DNA of 53,521 bases from Ignisphaera sp. (GCA_038831005.1 JAWBKZ010000007.1:1-53521), one strand, 5' to 3'. Shown: positions 24,705 to 34,547, counted from the stretch's first letter. Numbers and translations: made by a program. Notes: generated by a model not told the origin, from the sequence alone.

Positions 24705-26141
24705 CTACATCTCTTTTAGTCTAGGATTGAATATTCTGTCTAGCGTAAAGCCTATTGAAGCAAAGGCTATTGATATTAGGACTAGCATTACGGAGGGAAA
24801 CAAGATCCAGTGATAATAGCCTCTATACATAGCTGCACCAGCGTATGCTTCCTCAAGAACCTTACCCCAGGTTATAGATGTAGGGTCAGAGAGACCTAGA
24901 AGAGCTAATGCAGCTTCTAAAAACACATACGAAGGAGTTGCTATAACAATTGTCGGTATAATAACGGGTAAAGCTCTTGGAAGCATGTACCGAATTATTA
25001 TCCTCATACTTCCTGCACCATAAGCTCTAGCAGCTTCTATATATGGCATCTCTTTAATCTGTAGAAACATAGCCCTAAAAGTCTTTAGACCACCACCCCA
25101 TATACCAAGCGCTACTACTACAGCTAGCAGAGACCATATCGTAAGTCTATAGAAAAGCGCTATCATTGCAACTATAGGTAGAAACGGTAACACCATAAAT
25201 ATTTCGTTGACCCTCTGTATAACCATATCAACTTCTCCTCCATACCAAGCACTTAGAGCTGCAACAAACATCTGAATAAAGGTTGTAAGTACTGAAGCTA
25301 CAAGACCAAACCCTAGTGCTAGCGGTGCACCCCAGGCAATAGCTATGAACAAATCCCTTCTACGATCATCTGTTCCAGCAATACCATAGAGAGTTCCATA
25401 GATATTTATTTTTATATCTACGTTAGCGTTAACATCGCTGGATTCAGCTCTCACAACAACTCTGTATGTACCCTTAGAAGGAGTCACAGTGTTTCTATAG
25501 AGGATACTTTTATCTTCTTTTCCCATCAACACAATAATTCCATCTAAAAGATACTTTGGAGATTCACCTAGTTTCAAGGTTATGTATTTAGAATACTCTA
25601 GCACAAAATCAAGACCTTCTCCTGATAAATCAGCATAGTATTCTCCCTGATTAAGCATTAACTTTGATACGTTTATAGCTGTACCATCGGGTTTAATCCA
25701 CTCAATAACAATATACACAGGTTTTGTCGAGTTTACATACAGCCATCTAACTATTTGGCTTGGCAAAACATCGTAGTTATATCTAAAGGAAGACTCTAAG
25801 ATTATGTAAATACCCTTAACTTCGCCTCCATAAACTATAGGTTTACGTGTTTTAACAAAACCACCTCTAGCTAATCTGCTATCTAGTGTTATTGTTCCTT
25901 CGAGTTCGTTTAACCCTGTAAAAAGTTTAATCCATGCAGGTCTAGCTAACCGTGGATAATCCTCCCATGCTCTAAAATCGTACCAAATCTTGATGGTTCT
26001 ATCATAAGGATAAGCTATTGTTGCATATATAGATAAACCTACCATAAACACTAAAATAACTAAACCAATAAGGAACGATTTATATCGTATTAATGGTCTT
26101 AGTATCTGTATAGCTCTTTTGTTTAATGACATTCTATCCAC
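24705..26141 (-). CDS. dppC: ABC transporter permease, DppC family, with a large extracytoplasmic insert
   Basis: A first membrane span (about residues 19-42) is followed by about 210 residues without membrane segments, rich in beta-type sequence. Then comes the usual DppC core from RDLFIAIAWGAPLALGFG (about 262) with an EAA loop (PYIEAARAYGAGSMRIIIRYMLP) and the ending LDRIFNPRLKEM. Typical DppC proteins have fewer than 300 residues, so the 478 here come from the insert, which should face outside and may contact the binding protein. GTG at 26141 is the first start; ATG at 26132 has GGTGG five bases before it and is preferred. It overlaps dppB. Confidence 0.88.
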   Translation of the reverse strand: MDRMSLNKRAIQILRPLIRYKSFLIGLVILVFMVGLSIYATIAYPYDRTIKIWYDFRAWEDYPRLARPAWIKLFTGLNELEGTITLDSRLARGGFVKTRKPIVYGGEVKGIYIILESSFRYNYDVLPSQIVRWLYVNSTKPVYIVIEWIKPDGTAINVSKLMLNQGEYYADLSGEGLDFVLEYSKYITLKLGESPKYLLDGIIVLMGKEDKSILYRNTVTPSKGTYRVVVRAESSDVNANVDIKINIYGTLYGIAGTDDRRRDLFIAIAWGAPLALGFGLVASVLTTFIQMFVAALSAWYGGEVDMVIQRVNEIFMVLPFLPIVAMIALFYRLTIWSLLAVVVALGIWGGGLKTFRAMFLQIKEMPYIEAARAYGAGSMRIIIRYMLPRALPVIIPTIVIATPSYVFLEAALALLGLSDPTSITWGKVLEEAYAGAAMYRGYYHWILFPSVMLVLISIAFASIGFTLDRIFNPRLKEM

Positions 26142-27213
26142 CTAGCCCTTCTACTCTTATACGTGGATCTATTAATGCGTAGGCAATATCAAGAGCTATA
26201 ACGCTTACACCAAGAAGATAGGCATATATGGTTACAACTCCTATAACCACAGGGGGATCTGGATTAGCAGGGTTTATAGCAGTATAGAGAAGTTTCCCTA
26301 GACCAGGCCAATTAAATATACTTTCTGTAACAATTGCCCCCATCCATGAGGATATGAGGACTAGGACAAAGTTTGTTACTATTGGGGGAAGTGTTGGTCT
26401 TAAAATATACCTTCTCTCTATAATTCTACCAGGAACACCTCTTACTCTAGCGTATTCAACATATTCCTCCGTAGAGAACATAAGGAAAAAGGTCCTCATG
26501 TTGTATATGCCTATGGGAACGTACGCTATAAGCCAAGAGATCATAGGAAGCACCATGTGTTTAAGGACACTTAAAGCGTACATAAGCGGGTCTTGGGGAG
26601 GTGGAGCATCAACCATTCCTCCCCATGGAAGTATGCATAGCCATGCAGCGAAAATTAGTATCATGAATATTCCATAGAACCAGCCAGGCATAGATGATAG
26701 AGGTGCTAAAGCTATAATTAGTTTATCTAGTAGAGAACCGTATTTTCGGGAGAGGTAAAGTCCTCCGAATAGCTCTATGAAGAATATTAAGAGGTTCGCG
26801 GTTGTAAAGAGAAGAACTGTAGGTGGGATCCTCTCCCCAATTATTATTCTAACTTGTCTAGAACCAGAGTTACTCGTTATATGCATCGATCTACCTAGGT
26901 TGAGCGATAAAGCATCTTTTAAGTATATAAAGATTCTTACAGCGAAAGGTTTATCTAGCCCTCTAGCTCTAAGCTCGTTCTCGATGAATTGTTTAGCAAG
27001 GTTAGCTCTCTCTTCTTCGCTTAAACTTCTTAGTGCAGGATTCCTATTTATTGCATCCCAGATGTAGAACTCTGCCTCAGCTTTAACAATTTCATCTACT
27101 TTCCCCCCAAGGTTTGCAATTACTATTGTGAGAAGAATAGCTATAACAACAGAAAAAGCTACAGAGACCACCCTAATACCTACAAATTTAAGCAGTCTTC
27201 TACTTTTAACCAT
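26134..27213 (-). CDS. dppB: ABC transporter permease, DppB family
   Basis: First permease gene of this operon. A first span (about 10-32) is followed by an extracytoplasmic stretch containing EEERANLAKQFIENELRARGLDKP and SLNLGRSMHI, the latter typical of DppB. The membrane core carries an EAA loop (EEYVEYARVRGVPGRIIERRYILRP), and the protein ends in ALIDPRIRVEGLGG. Length 359 is slightly long. The ribosome binding site is GTGA six bases before the ATG. It lies 185 bases downstream of the binding-protein gene and overlaps dppC by eight bases. Confidence 0.9.
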   Translation of the reverse strand: MVKSRRLLKFVGIRVVSVAFSVVIAILLTIVIANLGGKVDEIVKAEAEFYIWDAINRNPALRSLSEEERANLAKQFIENELRARGLDKPFAVRIFIYLKDALSLNLGRSMHITSNSGSRQVRIIIGERIPPTVLLFTTANLLIFFIELFGGLYLSRKYGSLLDKLIIALAPLSSMPGWFYGIFMILIFAAWLCILPWGGMVDAPPPQDPLMYALSVLKHMVLPMISWLIAYVPIGIYNMRTFFLMFSTEEYVEYARVRGVPGRIIERRYILRPTLPPIVTNFVLVLISSWMGAIVTESIFNWPGLGKLLYTAINPANPDPPVVIGVVTIYAYLLGVSVIALDIAYALIDPRIRVEGLGG

Positions 27214-27397
27214 ATCGGATCACATTTCTACATTATGTAGCATTAGCTTAATTATGTACATTGTTTACTTTATTAATATAATGCAGGTAAATAAATTTTA
27301 ATAAATTTCTTAGAACATTTATACTCAAATTACTTGAAACAATTGCACATTACTTAAAAAATAGATGTTTATTAATTAAAGATTAACTTATATACAT

Positions 27398-30124
27398 TTA
27401 GTGACCTGCTACACTACCTCTCCTTAGTAATAAGCCTAGCGCTATGCTTACAACTATAGCAACTACTGCTACACCAATTGATATATACAGCATTGTTCTT
27501 AAGCTCTGTATCTCCGACCTTAAAGCATTTATAGTTTCTTCTTGTACTGATAGCTTATCTGTTAACGTACTCTCTAACCTTGACATTTTAGCACTTAGAT
27601 CAGCTTCTGTTTTTGCAAGCTGAAGCGCTACATAATCGATAACTGTTGAAACTCTTAGCACACTACTTGCTATTGTCGGTATACCTACAAGCTTCGAAAC
27701 ACCGATGACGGTTACTTTAGCAGGACCTGGTACCATTAAAGCTGTTTGTGTTCCATCCAACTCAATAACACATTTACCATCAGCAATACATCTAGCGTAG
27801 CCTGTTAAAGATCCACCTGCATGCGATATTACGTATTTAACATAGTCTATGTATGTAACCTCGTATGGTTTTCCATCAACTGTTACCTCAATTGGTATTT
27901 CAGCTTTAGTGCCTGGATAGATAGTATCTGGAACTTTTATGCTAATAGCCGCTACTGGTGGTTTTGAGAATATAGCCCATCTCTCAGCAGTATCTATGTA
28001 TTCCCTATAAGCAGCTAGTGTTACTATCTTTGCAGTTACATCAACAGACTTTAGGGAGAATGGTCCATTGCCAACCCAGAAGTGTTTGTAGTTCTGGTAC
28101 CACGTCTTTAGGTTCTGGTACCTGGTAACAGCTTCATCCTTAGTTAGGTATCTACCTAGCACCGGCTGATATGGTATGTATCCATCTTGGATACATTTAT
28201 CTAGTGTTTCTGCTAATATTGCAAGAGATGGACCTGCTATAAGGTTCATCCACTCAACATTAAGTTTCCCAGATTTATCGGCTGTAAATGCAAGCCTTCC
28301 TTCTGCTTCAGTGCGAGCAGCTACAGCTACTACATGCCAAGGACCAGGTCCTTGGCTATAGTATGGCCAGAAAGCATTTGCAGCTGTTGCAGCTATCCAT
28401 TCAGCGTCCATGTACCATGTATCTGTGTAGTACTCTATTACAAGAGGATCTTCTTTAACAATTCTAAATCCTTTGAATACCTGCATAAATGCTTGGAATG
28501 AAGATATATATGCTTCATCGTATAGCGGGCTAGCTGGGTTAGCTCTATCGAATGTTAATAAGAATATGTATACTATGTCAGCTAAATCGAATGTACTTCC
28601 ATCGTGCCATCTATAGTTCTTGAATAGATCATCCTGGTATTGAACAACAACCTTGACTTTTGCTTTTGTGCCTGGAGGTACAGTCTCTATAATGTTTGTT
28701 GTGCTGTTGAATTTCCACCAAGCATCTGTTGGAACTGTTATCTCGTTAACGTATTCTAGGCTTACCCACGGTAGTGATGCTCTAATCTGTCCCTCGAGAT
28801 CTTTAGATACATAGACCTCTGCTTTCTTAACTCTAAGCGGATGGTATAGACCTGTGTAGGGGTCTGGGAGTACTGCTACTTCACCTGTAGCCCTTATAAT
28901 GGTTTGATCGAATATCCAGTTGCTGCCACCTATTGGGTTCCATGGCTGGGTCATTATGCTAGGTATACCTACCTTTACTGTACCCCCAATTTTGTTGGAG
29001 AACCTTATAGTGTAGGGCCATAACCACGAACCTGAGTATCCACCAGCAAGATCAGCTGCTAGCTCAAGTTCAGGTCTTCTTACCCATATAGATGTTAGGT
29101 GGACTACCCATATTCTCTGGGATTCCTTCATGGATAGCCAAAGAGCTTTCCTCATGAGCTCGTCTCTTTCTGTAATTGATTTGTAGTCTCTATTCCATAG
29201 TCTTTCTGCTACAACATAGAACTCGGGGTCATTTACGTATGCTTGCCATAGTGGTTCTGGTCTACCTAGCTTAGTGTAGAAGTAGCCAAAGTTATCAGCA
29301 TCATCTCTGGAAATAGCTGTTGTTATCCATCCACCTGTATATAGATGCCATCTACCTTCAGCAGGGTCTCCTCTTAGCCATAGCGGGGCTAGATCTGCAC
29401 TTTTACCGTATACTCTCTCAACGATGAAACCTATTTTCTCTAGCTGGGACGCTACATAGTCTCCTATAGCTCTTCTAGCATCTTCTACTCTTATCAAGAA
29501 TATCAATTTCACAGGTTTATCTTTATAGTACCATTTACCTTCGCGCATTTCTGCACCCATCTTAACCATTTCTTCGTATATAATGCTCTTACCTTTCTCG
29601 AAGTTGTATCTATACTCGTTTTCAATCTCCATAACTAAGTCAGCATATCTAGCGTAATCGGGGAAGCTAGGTGTTATAGCTGTAAACCTTGGTATAGCTA
29701 GTCCTCCTAAGATCTCGTTTGCTACGTACTCTCTGTCTATTATATAGTTAAGGGCTTCCCTAATCTTTGGATTAGAGAACGGATTGAATATAACATCTTC
29801 TCTCTGTGGCTTAGGGAACTCAGGACCTACAGGGTTAAGAGTTATCTCGTAGTACAAGCCATACGATATATCGTAGGCTAGTCCTCTCTCTCTTACAGTC
29901 TTAAAGAGCTCTGGATCACCTATATCGTCGAAGTATATGTGTATATCGCCTACTAAAAGTCTTTCAACTGCTTTAGCTGCTTCAGCTTCTTCAAGAAATA
30001 CAACTTCATCTACCCATGGTCCATGTGGTACTGCTTGAGCAGTTAATGGCGCTACCACACCAAGAACTACGTTCAATAGCAATAACGATATAGCGAATAT
30101 AGGTATTAAACCTTCTTTACTCAT
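27398..30124 (-). CDS. dppA: Anchored extracellular solute-binding protein, family 5, 908 residues
   Basis: A signal peptide (hydrophobic residues about 8-29, then AQA) is followed by a family 5 binding domain, with NPKIREALNYIIDREYV near 117-133 and MREGKWYYKDKPVKL near 195-210. It continues through TQPWNPIGG and a second region with WHDGSTFDLADIVYIFLLTFD. A beta-sandwich-like segment (about 730-825), a coiled coil (about 840-880) and a membrane anchor (about 880-900, ending LLLRRGSVAGH) complete it. Usual members have 500-600 residues, so the extra length is the stalk plus inserts. AGGTGGG lies four bases before the ATG. It captures the peptide or oligosaccharide imported by the downstream DppBCDF. 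Confidence 0.92.
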   Translation of the reverse strand: MSKEGLIPIFAISLLLLNVVLGVVAPLTAQAVPHGPWVDEVVFLEEAEAAKAVERLLVGDIHIYFDDIGDPELFKTVRERGLAYDISYGLYYEITLNPVGPEFPKPQREDVIFNPFSNPKIREALNYIIDREYVANEILGGLAIPRFTAITPSFPDYARYADLVMEIENEYRYNFEKGKSIIYEEMVKMGAEMREGKWYYKDKPVKLIFLIRVEDARRAIGDYVASQLEKIGFIVERVYGKSADLAPLWLRGDPAEGRWHLYTGGWITTAISRDDADNFGYFYTKLGRPEPLWQAYVNDPEFYVVAERLWNRDYKSITERDELMRKALWLSMKESQRIWVVHLTSIWVRRPELELAADLAGGYSGSWLWPYTIRFSNKIGGTVKVGIPSIMTQPWNPIGGSNWIFDQTIIRATGEVAVLPDPYTGLYHPLRVKKAEVYVSKDLEGQIRASLPWVSLEYVNEITVPTDAWWKFNSTTNIIETVPPGTKAKVKVVVQYQDDLFKNYRWHDGSTFDLADIVYIFLLTFDRANPASPLYDEAYISSFQAFMQVFKGFRIVKEDPLVIEYYTDTWYMDAEWIAATAANAFWPYYSQGPGPWHVVAVAARTEAEGRLAFTADKSGKLNVEWMNLIAGPSLAILAETLDKCIQDGYIPYQPVLGRYLTKDEAVTRYQNLKTWYQNYKHFWVGNGPFSLKSVDVTAKIVTLAAYREYIDTAERWAIFSKPPVAAISIKVPDTIYPGTKAEIPIEVTVDGKPYEVTYIDYVKYVISHAGGSLTGYARCIADGKCVIELDGTQTALMVPGPAKVTVIGVSKLVGIPTIASSVLRVSTVIDYVALQLAKTEADLSAKMSRLESTLTDKLSVQEETINALRSEIQSLRTMLYISIGVAVVAIVVSIALGLLLRRGSVAGH

Positions 30125-30816
30125 TTAACCCACCTAATGTATATCTATATCCATATATCTTGTGATTCGACTTAATAAACATTAATGATAGACATAATAA
30201 AATATACACCAAGAAATATGTATCAAGCATTACAAAAAAGAGACACTAGTTAGAGATAAAAAAACTTATGTGACTAAACTTGTTCAAATATGTAAGAGAA
30301 TTATATAACGCATATTCGTACTCGATTGTAGTTATAAATAAACTCTCCTTCAGCTATTGTCTGTATACGTTATTTTTTAAGTGCTGTAAACCACCTTTTA
30401 CTTCGTTAATGGATACAATAAAATCACTCTCTATTGAATCATTATGACTGATGTTAAGAATTTATCGATGGCTGTAGAGAAGTAGACTTGATGTATAGTT
30501 TGGGAAAAACTGTCTTTATCAGTTAGAATTTAATTTCTGTAGCCATATTTACCACACATACTTCATATATAGATTACTGAAAAAGATAAGGTTAACGAAT
30601 AAAGAAGAGGCTGTATCAACTATGAAAACCTGATTTTCTAGTATATAGATCGATATTTCTTTTACTCTCTGCAGTAGTGTTAATGAGAACAATATTGAAT
30701 GTATTGCTAGATCACCACAGTACTTGATACTCTAGCTATAGGAGGCTATATGAAAGATACCCACATAATTATTTATCTACTGCCTAAAGAAGCATTCTGT
30801 TTATGTCTGAATAGCT
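30125..30816. other. Intergenic region; promoter of the binding-protein gene, otherwise nothing seen
   Basis: Besides the TATA box at 30171-30179 I see no open frame with coding character and no RNA-like structure. The stretch is AT-rich with many stops in all frames. Confidence 0.4.
30171..30179 (-). promoter_or_regulatory. TATA box (TTTATTAAG) of the Dpp operon
   Basis: On the minus strand TTTATTAAG lies 46 bases before the ATG of the binding protein, predicting a start near 30147-30150 and a short leader with an AGGTGGG site. It is the same nonamer as at 2516-2524. Confidence 0.55.
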
Positions 30817-31245
30817 CTACTTTGATATGCTTTCAATAAATCTGTTGCTGATTAATGTGCTTATCACTAGTATTGTGAGCCATATTGGTAACACGATTAT
30901 AAAGTCTATATCTGGAGCTCTTCCCAATAGTATCTTCAGCATCATAAAGTATAGTGTGCCTGTGATATAGTATGCTGAAACTGAGATATATATTCTACTT
31001 CTTAATCCAAGATCTATGTATTTAGATAATAGAAATCCAATCACCAGAGATATCGAGATGGGTACAATTGTTGATAAGAGGATATATAAGGCTATATCTA
31101 CAGATGGAAATACATCGAAGATCCAGAAGATCCAGCCCCACCACCCAATGAAACTAACACAGTATCCAAGGCTCATAAGCAGATTGTGTGTTAAAGTAAA
31201 CATCAGTAACATGAGAATTGCTACTGCAAAAAGATACGACATCAA
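30817..31245 (-). CDS. Four-span integral membrane protein of unknown function
   Basis: 142 residues with four strongly hydrophobic segments (about 4-26 with a following GWWGWIFWIF region, 50-72, 84-104 and 116-135) and a short charged tail. It is isolated on both sides. No family is recognised and no catalytic motif is visible. The long hydrophobic frame with basic residues placed on one side of the spans supports a real gene. Confidence 0.5.
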   Translation of the reverse strand: MMSYLFAVAILMLLMFTLTHNLLMSLGYCVSFIGWWGWIFWIFDVFPSVDIALYILLSTIVPISISLVIGFLLSKYIDLGLRSRIYISVSAYYITGTLYFMMLKILLGRAPDIDFIIVLPIWLTILVISTLISNRFIESISK

Positions 31246-31592
31246 AATACCTACGAAAGTCTGTAAAATCTTGTTAATAGCTCATCCCAGGCCGAATTAA
31301 TCTGCATTAGGGTTAATATTTGTTTACGAACATAGGACACAAAGCATTCTAGAGTAGCTCTAAGCATCTAGCCTATTGACACTATCCTAGATACAGAGTA
31401 TACAAATCGGATACAGTATGTAGATCAGAATTAACAAGGAATGAACAACAGAAGAAAACCATTTTTATGTAGAAATCTTCAAAATGTAGACAATCTCGAC
31501 ATAGTTAAATGATCCAGGTTTTTTACATCAACATATCAATGTGGATATTATCTGGCTTAGCTTATGTAGAACAAGTCTACTCTATAGCTTAT
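31246..31592. other. Intergenic region, nothing recognised
   Basis: No coding frame, RNA motif or repeat noted. Confidence 0.3.
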
Positions 31593-32342
31593 TCAATCTA
31601 TTAGTTCCCCGTAGATAATATCTATTTCGTATTTCTTTGCTTGAGCTAGCGCTTCTTTAACAGAGTGTATCGATACCATGATTTTTCTCTTCGGCTCTTT
31701 TCCAATTATTCTCGATGCTATACTGCATTTATGGTTAAACCACATAACATCTTCTACATCAACAAAGCTCTTAACCTCGATAAAGAATATCTCCTTGTTG
31801 TGGATATAGATATCTATCTCTAAGGTATCCCCTTTACCCATATACCTACCCTCTGCGTCTATGTAAACAAATTTCTCGACTTTATCAACATCCTCTACAC
31901 CAAACCAAACAAGAACATCTCTATATAGACTAAGAATAGTTTTCTCTAAGTCAATTCCAACTCTACGTGTTACAGAACCAACAACAACCTCAAACCTTGC
32001 TACACGCTTAGATAGTTCTTCAATCCTTTTAGAATGCTCCTCCAACCTCTTCGAATGTTCTTCAATCCTCCTAGACAATTCCTCAATCCTTTTAGAATGC
32101 TCCTCCAACCTCTTCGAATGTTCTTCAATCCTCCTAGACAATTCCTCAATCCTTTTAGAATGCTCCTCCAACCTCTTCGAATGTTCCTGTAGCACTTGGA
32201 ATACTTTCTCGAAACCTATCTTCATATAGTCTGCTAAAGTTTTAACGGCATCAGCAACATCTTTGAGTTCCTCAGCTCTAGCTCTCCTAACAGCCCTCTC
32301 AACAACTTCCTCAAGAGTCCTCCAATCAAACGCAAAACCCAA
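31593..32342 (-). CDS. Coiled-coil protein with C-terminal PD-(D/E)XK nuclease-like domain (DUF3782 type)
   Basis: A helical start (EEVVERAVRRARAEELKDVADAVKTL) is followed by a coiled coil made of three copies of a 21-residue unit (EHSKRLEEHSKRIEELSRRIE; residues 53-115). The C-terminal domain contains LEIDIYIHNKEIFFIEVKSF, the D...ExK core of PD-(D/E)XK nucleases. This plan is common in Crenarchaeota as DUF3782 proteins, whose function is not known. The start is TTG at 32342 with GGTGA six bases upstream. A second gene of the same design lies at the right edge of the window. It borders the accessory zone with remnants. Confidence 0.78.
   Translation of the reverse strand: MGFAFDWRTLEEVVERAVRRARAEELKDVADAVKTLADYMKIGFEKVFQVLQEHSKRLEEHSKRIEELSRRIEEHSKRLEEHSKRIEELSRRIEEHSKRLEEHSKRIEELSKRVARFEVVVGSVTRRVGIDLEKTILSLYRDVLVWFGVEDVDKVEKFVYIDAEGRYMGKGDTLEIDIYIHNKEIFFIEVKSFVDVEDVMWFNHKCSIASRIIGKEPKRKIMVSIHSVKEALAQAKKYEIDIIYGELID
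31998..32186 (-). repeat. 63-bp coding tandem repeat, three copies
   Basis: Three near-identical 63-base units encode the 21-residue coiled-coil repeat of the DUF3782-type protein. Only the end of the third copy differs (SKRVA instead of SRRIE). The copy number fixes coiled-coil length and could vary between strains. Confidence 0.9.
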
Positions 32343-32658
32343 TAAACTTCACCTATTCTATATGCTAGATCTAGAACTATAATACTTAAATACTTAACGT
32401 ATATACAATAAAATACTAACAACTATCTCATACAATCTACAACACACTAGCTATTTCCGCTATTTCTAAGTAGAAAATGATTTAACTAGTTAATTAACGT
32501 TAACCTATTAACCTCTATACTCAGCTCAACATATCTTCTTATCCTTCTATTAATCATATATTTGCCTCATACAACTATTGGGTGATTTATTGGTTTGGAA
32601 GAAAGAGAGAAATTAAACTTACTGAGAAATAACTATGATTCCCCATTTTAGGCTTTGT

Positions 32659-32814
32659 CTAAGCAGTTCTGATAACATCATCAACCCAGTACTTAGTGTA
32701 TGGGCATTCGGTGAGCAATATATCTCTAAGCATCTTCTTGAACTTCTTGTTAGCAGATGCTCTAGGAACCTTATTCTTGTATCCTAGTTTAACATTAACC
32801 TCTTCTCTTCTTAC
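32659..32814 (-). pseudogene. Remnant of an IS605-type OrfB (TnpB-like) transposase
   Basis: Fifty-one codons between a TAG and a final TAG read VRREEVNVKLGYKNK, then FKKMLRDILLTECPYTKYW, then VDDVIRTA. The segment resembles the N-terminal region of archaeal TnpB-like proteins, where a CPYTKxWVDxAIRTA motif precedes a basic stretch. Neither a start codon nor the catalytic RuvC-like part is present, so this is a fragment. No TnpA partner was found nearby. Confidence 0.5.
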
Positions 32815-32920
32815 CTATATATGACTACATCTGGAAACATTTAATTATTGGAAATATCTGGAAAAGTATAGCTTTATGTTGCCAATATAAATCATCTGGT
32901 ATCCCTTGAAGTACTATTAA

Positions 32921-33001
32921 TTATGCCTGTAATGGGCTTCTGCACTTCATACAAAGTTTTGCTTTAGCAACATTTATTGTGCCACATTTTTGGCATATTT
33001 T
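32921..33001 (-). pseudogene. Zinc-ribbon fragment
   Basis: Twenty-six codons after a TAG read KICQKCGTINVAKAKLC, then MKCRSPLQA and a stop: two CxxC knuckles spaced as in a zinc ribbon. There is no start codon, and the preceding coding-like sequence (VLFSQLLENM) is in another frame. This suggests the C-terminal zinc ribbon of a decayed gene. Confidence 0.45.
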
Positions 33002-33106
33002 CTAGTAATTGACTGAATAAAACCTCGCTTTATTTCGTGATAATAGTAGACGATCATTATCGCTCCAATAATAATAATTAAGTTACTTGAATAAATTACT
33101 TTCTAT

Positions 33107-33841
33107 GTGATAGATGATCATGAAAATTTATTAGAAAGATTAATAATGTTTTTATTGACGTGCATGTGTTTGGATTATCGGGTATTATTAGAAGGAGTTG
33201 AATTGTTCAAAAGAGATCAGAGGAAATTCGACCTAGCTTACGAGAAGTATGTTTTAGATCGTAGACAAGTTTGGGAAAATCTTAGTCAAATCAATGAAGA
33301 CCAAATAAGAGATACTATAATTGGGTTTCTTAAAACCTGGAATATTAGAAACGTTAACAGGATCAACCCTAATTCACTTGGAGAGGCTTTAAAAGAACTT
33401 AATAAATACTTTAATGTGCTCCGCGGCAAGAGCCTGCTAAGCCTTAATTTTGATGAAAAAGTAAATGTTGAGGGACAGGAAATGAAGATTTCAGATGTCA
33501 TAAAGAAAATCTATAATAGGCTTTCTAATGTCAACGGTATTGGATCTACATCAGCCTCCAAAATCATGCATGGTGTTATCCCTGAACTTTTTATGATGTG
33601 GGATGAAAGTATTAGAAAAGGATACGGCTATGCTGATAATGAAGTAGGCTATCTTAGGTTTATGCATGAAATGCAGCGAATTCTTAGAAGGGTGATTGAA
33701 ACATATGGTAGATCTCCAGAGGAATTATGCCGTGAAGCTTATCCAGACACGAAGAAGCCACTAACTAAGCTACTTGACGAGTTCAACTACATGAAGTTCA
33801 CGAAGAAGAAGGATCTTCCAAATCCTATTGATGAGTGTTAA
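33107..33841 (+). CDS. Unknown protein with a helix-hairpin-helix-like segment
   Basis: 244 residues, helical, soluble. The segment NVNGIGSTSASKIMHGVIPELF (about 143-164) resembles a helix-hairpin-helix, and it is followed by MMWDESIRKGYGY, a pattern seen in proteins of unknown function that test whether a root or partner fits around a central Asp. GTG at 33107 is the start, without a ribosome binding site. It is the only apparently intact gene between the TnpB-like remnant and tRNA-Arg, and it uses fewer CTAG and CTATAG words than the core genes, consistent with acquisition. Binding of nucleic acid is inference from the hairpin motif. Confidence 0.6.
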   Translation: MIDDHENLLERLIMFLLTCMCLDYRVLLEGVELFKRDQRKFDLAYEKYVLDRRQVWENLSQINEDQIRDTIIGFLKTWNIRNVNRINPNSLGEALKELNKYFNVLRGKSLLSLNFDEKVNVEGQEMKISDVIKKIYNRLSNVNGIGSTSASKIMHGVIPELFMMWDESIRKGYGYADNEVGYLRFMHEMQRILRRVIETYGRSPEELCREAYPDTKKPLTKLLDEFNYMKFTKKKDLPNPIDEC

Positions 33842-34072
33842 GTAGCCAGTTTAAGGTAAAGCATCCATATAATGTTTGATAGTAACTGCTAAGCAAGCTA
33901 TATATACTGAGCACATTTTACGCTTGGCTAATCCTGAGCAGAATTCTATTAGAACTTTCTAAAACACAGCAGGAACTTAGCCATTGCCAGAAGAGATGCA
34001 TGATGATAATAATGGAAAGATTTTTCATTCAGCCCTTTAATCCTTTAATCATTAGTACAAAGCCGTTTCTTA

Positions 34073-34426
34073 TTATAGAAACCTAGACATCGTCTTCCCT
34101 TCTTCCTCGAGTTTTAGAGTAACACAGAACCTCGTTAATACCTCTAGCTCGTTGTTCAATAAGCCCTTAAATATGTACATCCTGTTCTTGAAGTCCTTGA
34201 GTCTATACCTATTCTTCAATACACCAGTCACTTCCTCGTTTCTAGCTGTTTTATGCTTTTCTTAATACGGTAGCAACGACATTAGCATTGACTTGTTGTA
34301 TAAAATATTCTGATGCTCATCCTCTTGACCCCATTTGACTCCATCTGCAAAAATCGAGTATTTATCCCTTGATAAACTTTCTTCATAATAGATGAGAAGC
34401 TCCTTCAAATTTCGGATGTTCCCTTA
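34073..34426 (-). pseudogene. Decayed gene of unknown family
   Basis: In one minus-strand frame two coding-like blocks are separated by a TAA. The first reads NIRNLKELLIYYEESLSRD... SIFADGVKWGQEDEHQNILYN... up to LLPY. The second continues EKHKTARNEEVTGVLKNRY... LKLEEEGKTMSRFL and then stops. The two blocks have consistent composition and phase, so this was one protein, now interrupted and without a start. Further coding-like pieces in other frames extend to about 34545. I do not recognise the family. Confidence 0.5.
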
Positions 34427-34547
34427 TCCTCACAAGACAGAACTTAAATCAAGGCTTAAACCTCTAGGACTTGTGTAGCTGTTCGAAGCTTTCAAATAGA
34501 TTCTTGTAGACACAAAAAGGATGTTCCCACTAGTTTTCAGCTACACA

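Noticed and set aside
31998-32186. Regular repeats resembling a CRISPR array
   Set aside because: Units are contiguous, have no unique spacers and are read through by one coiled-coil frame.
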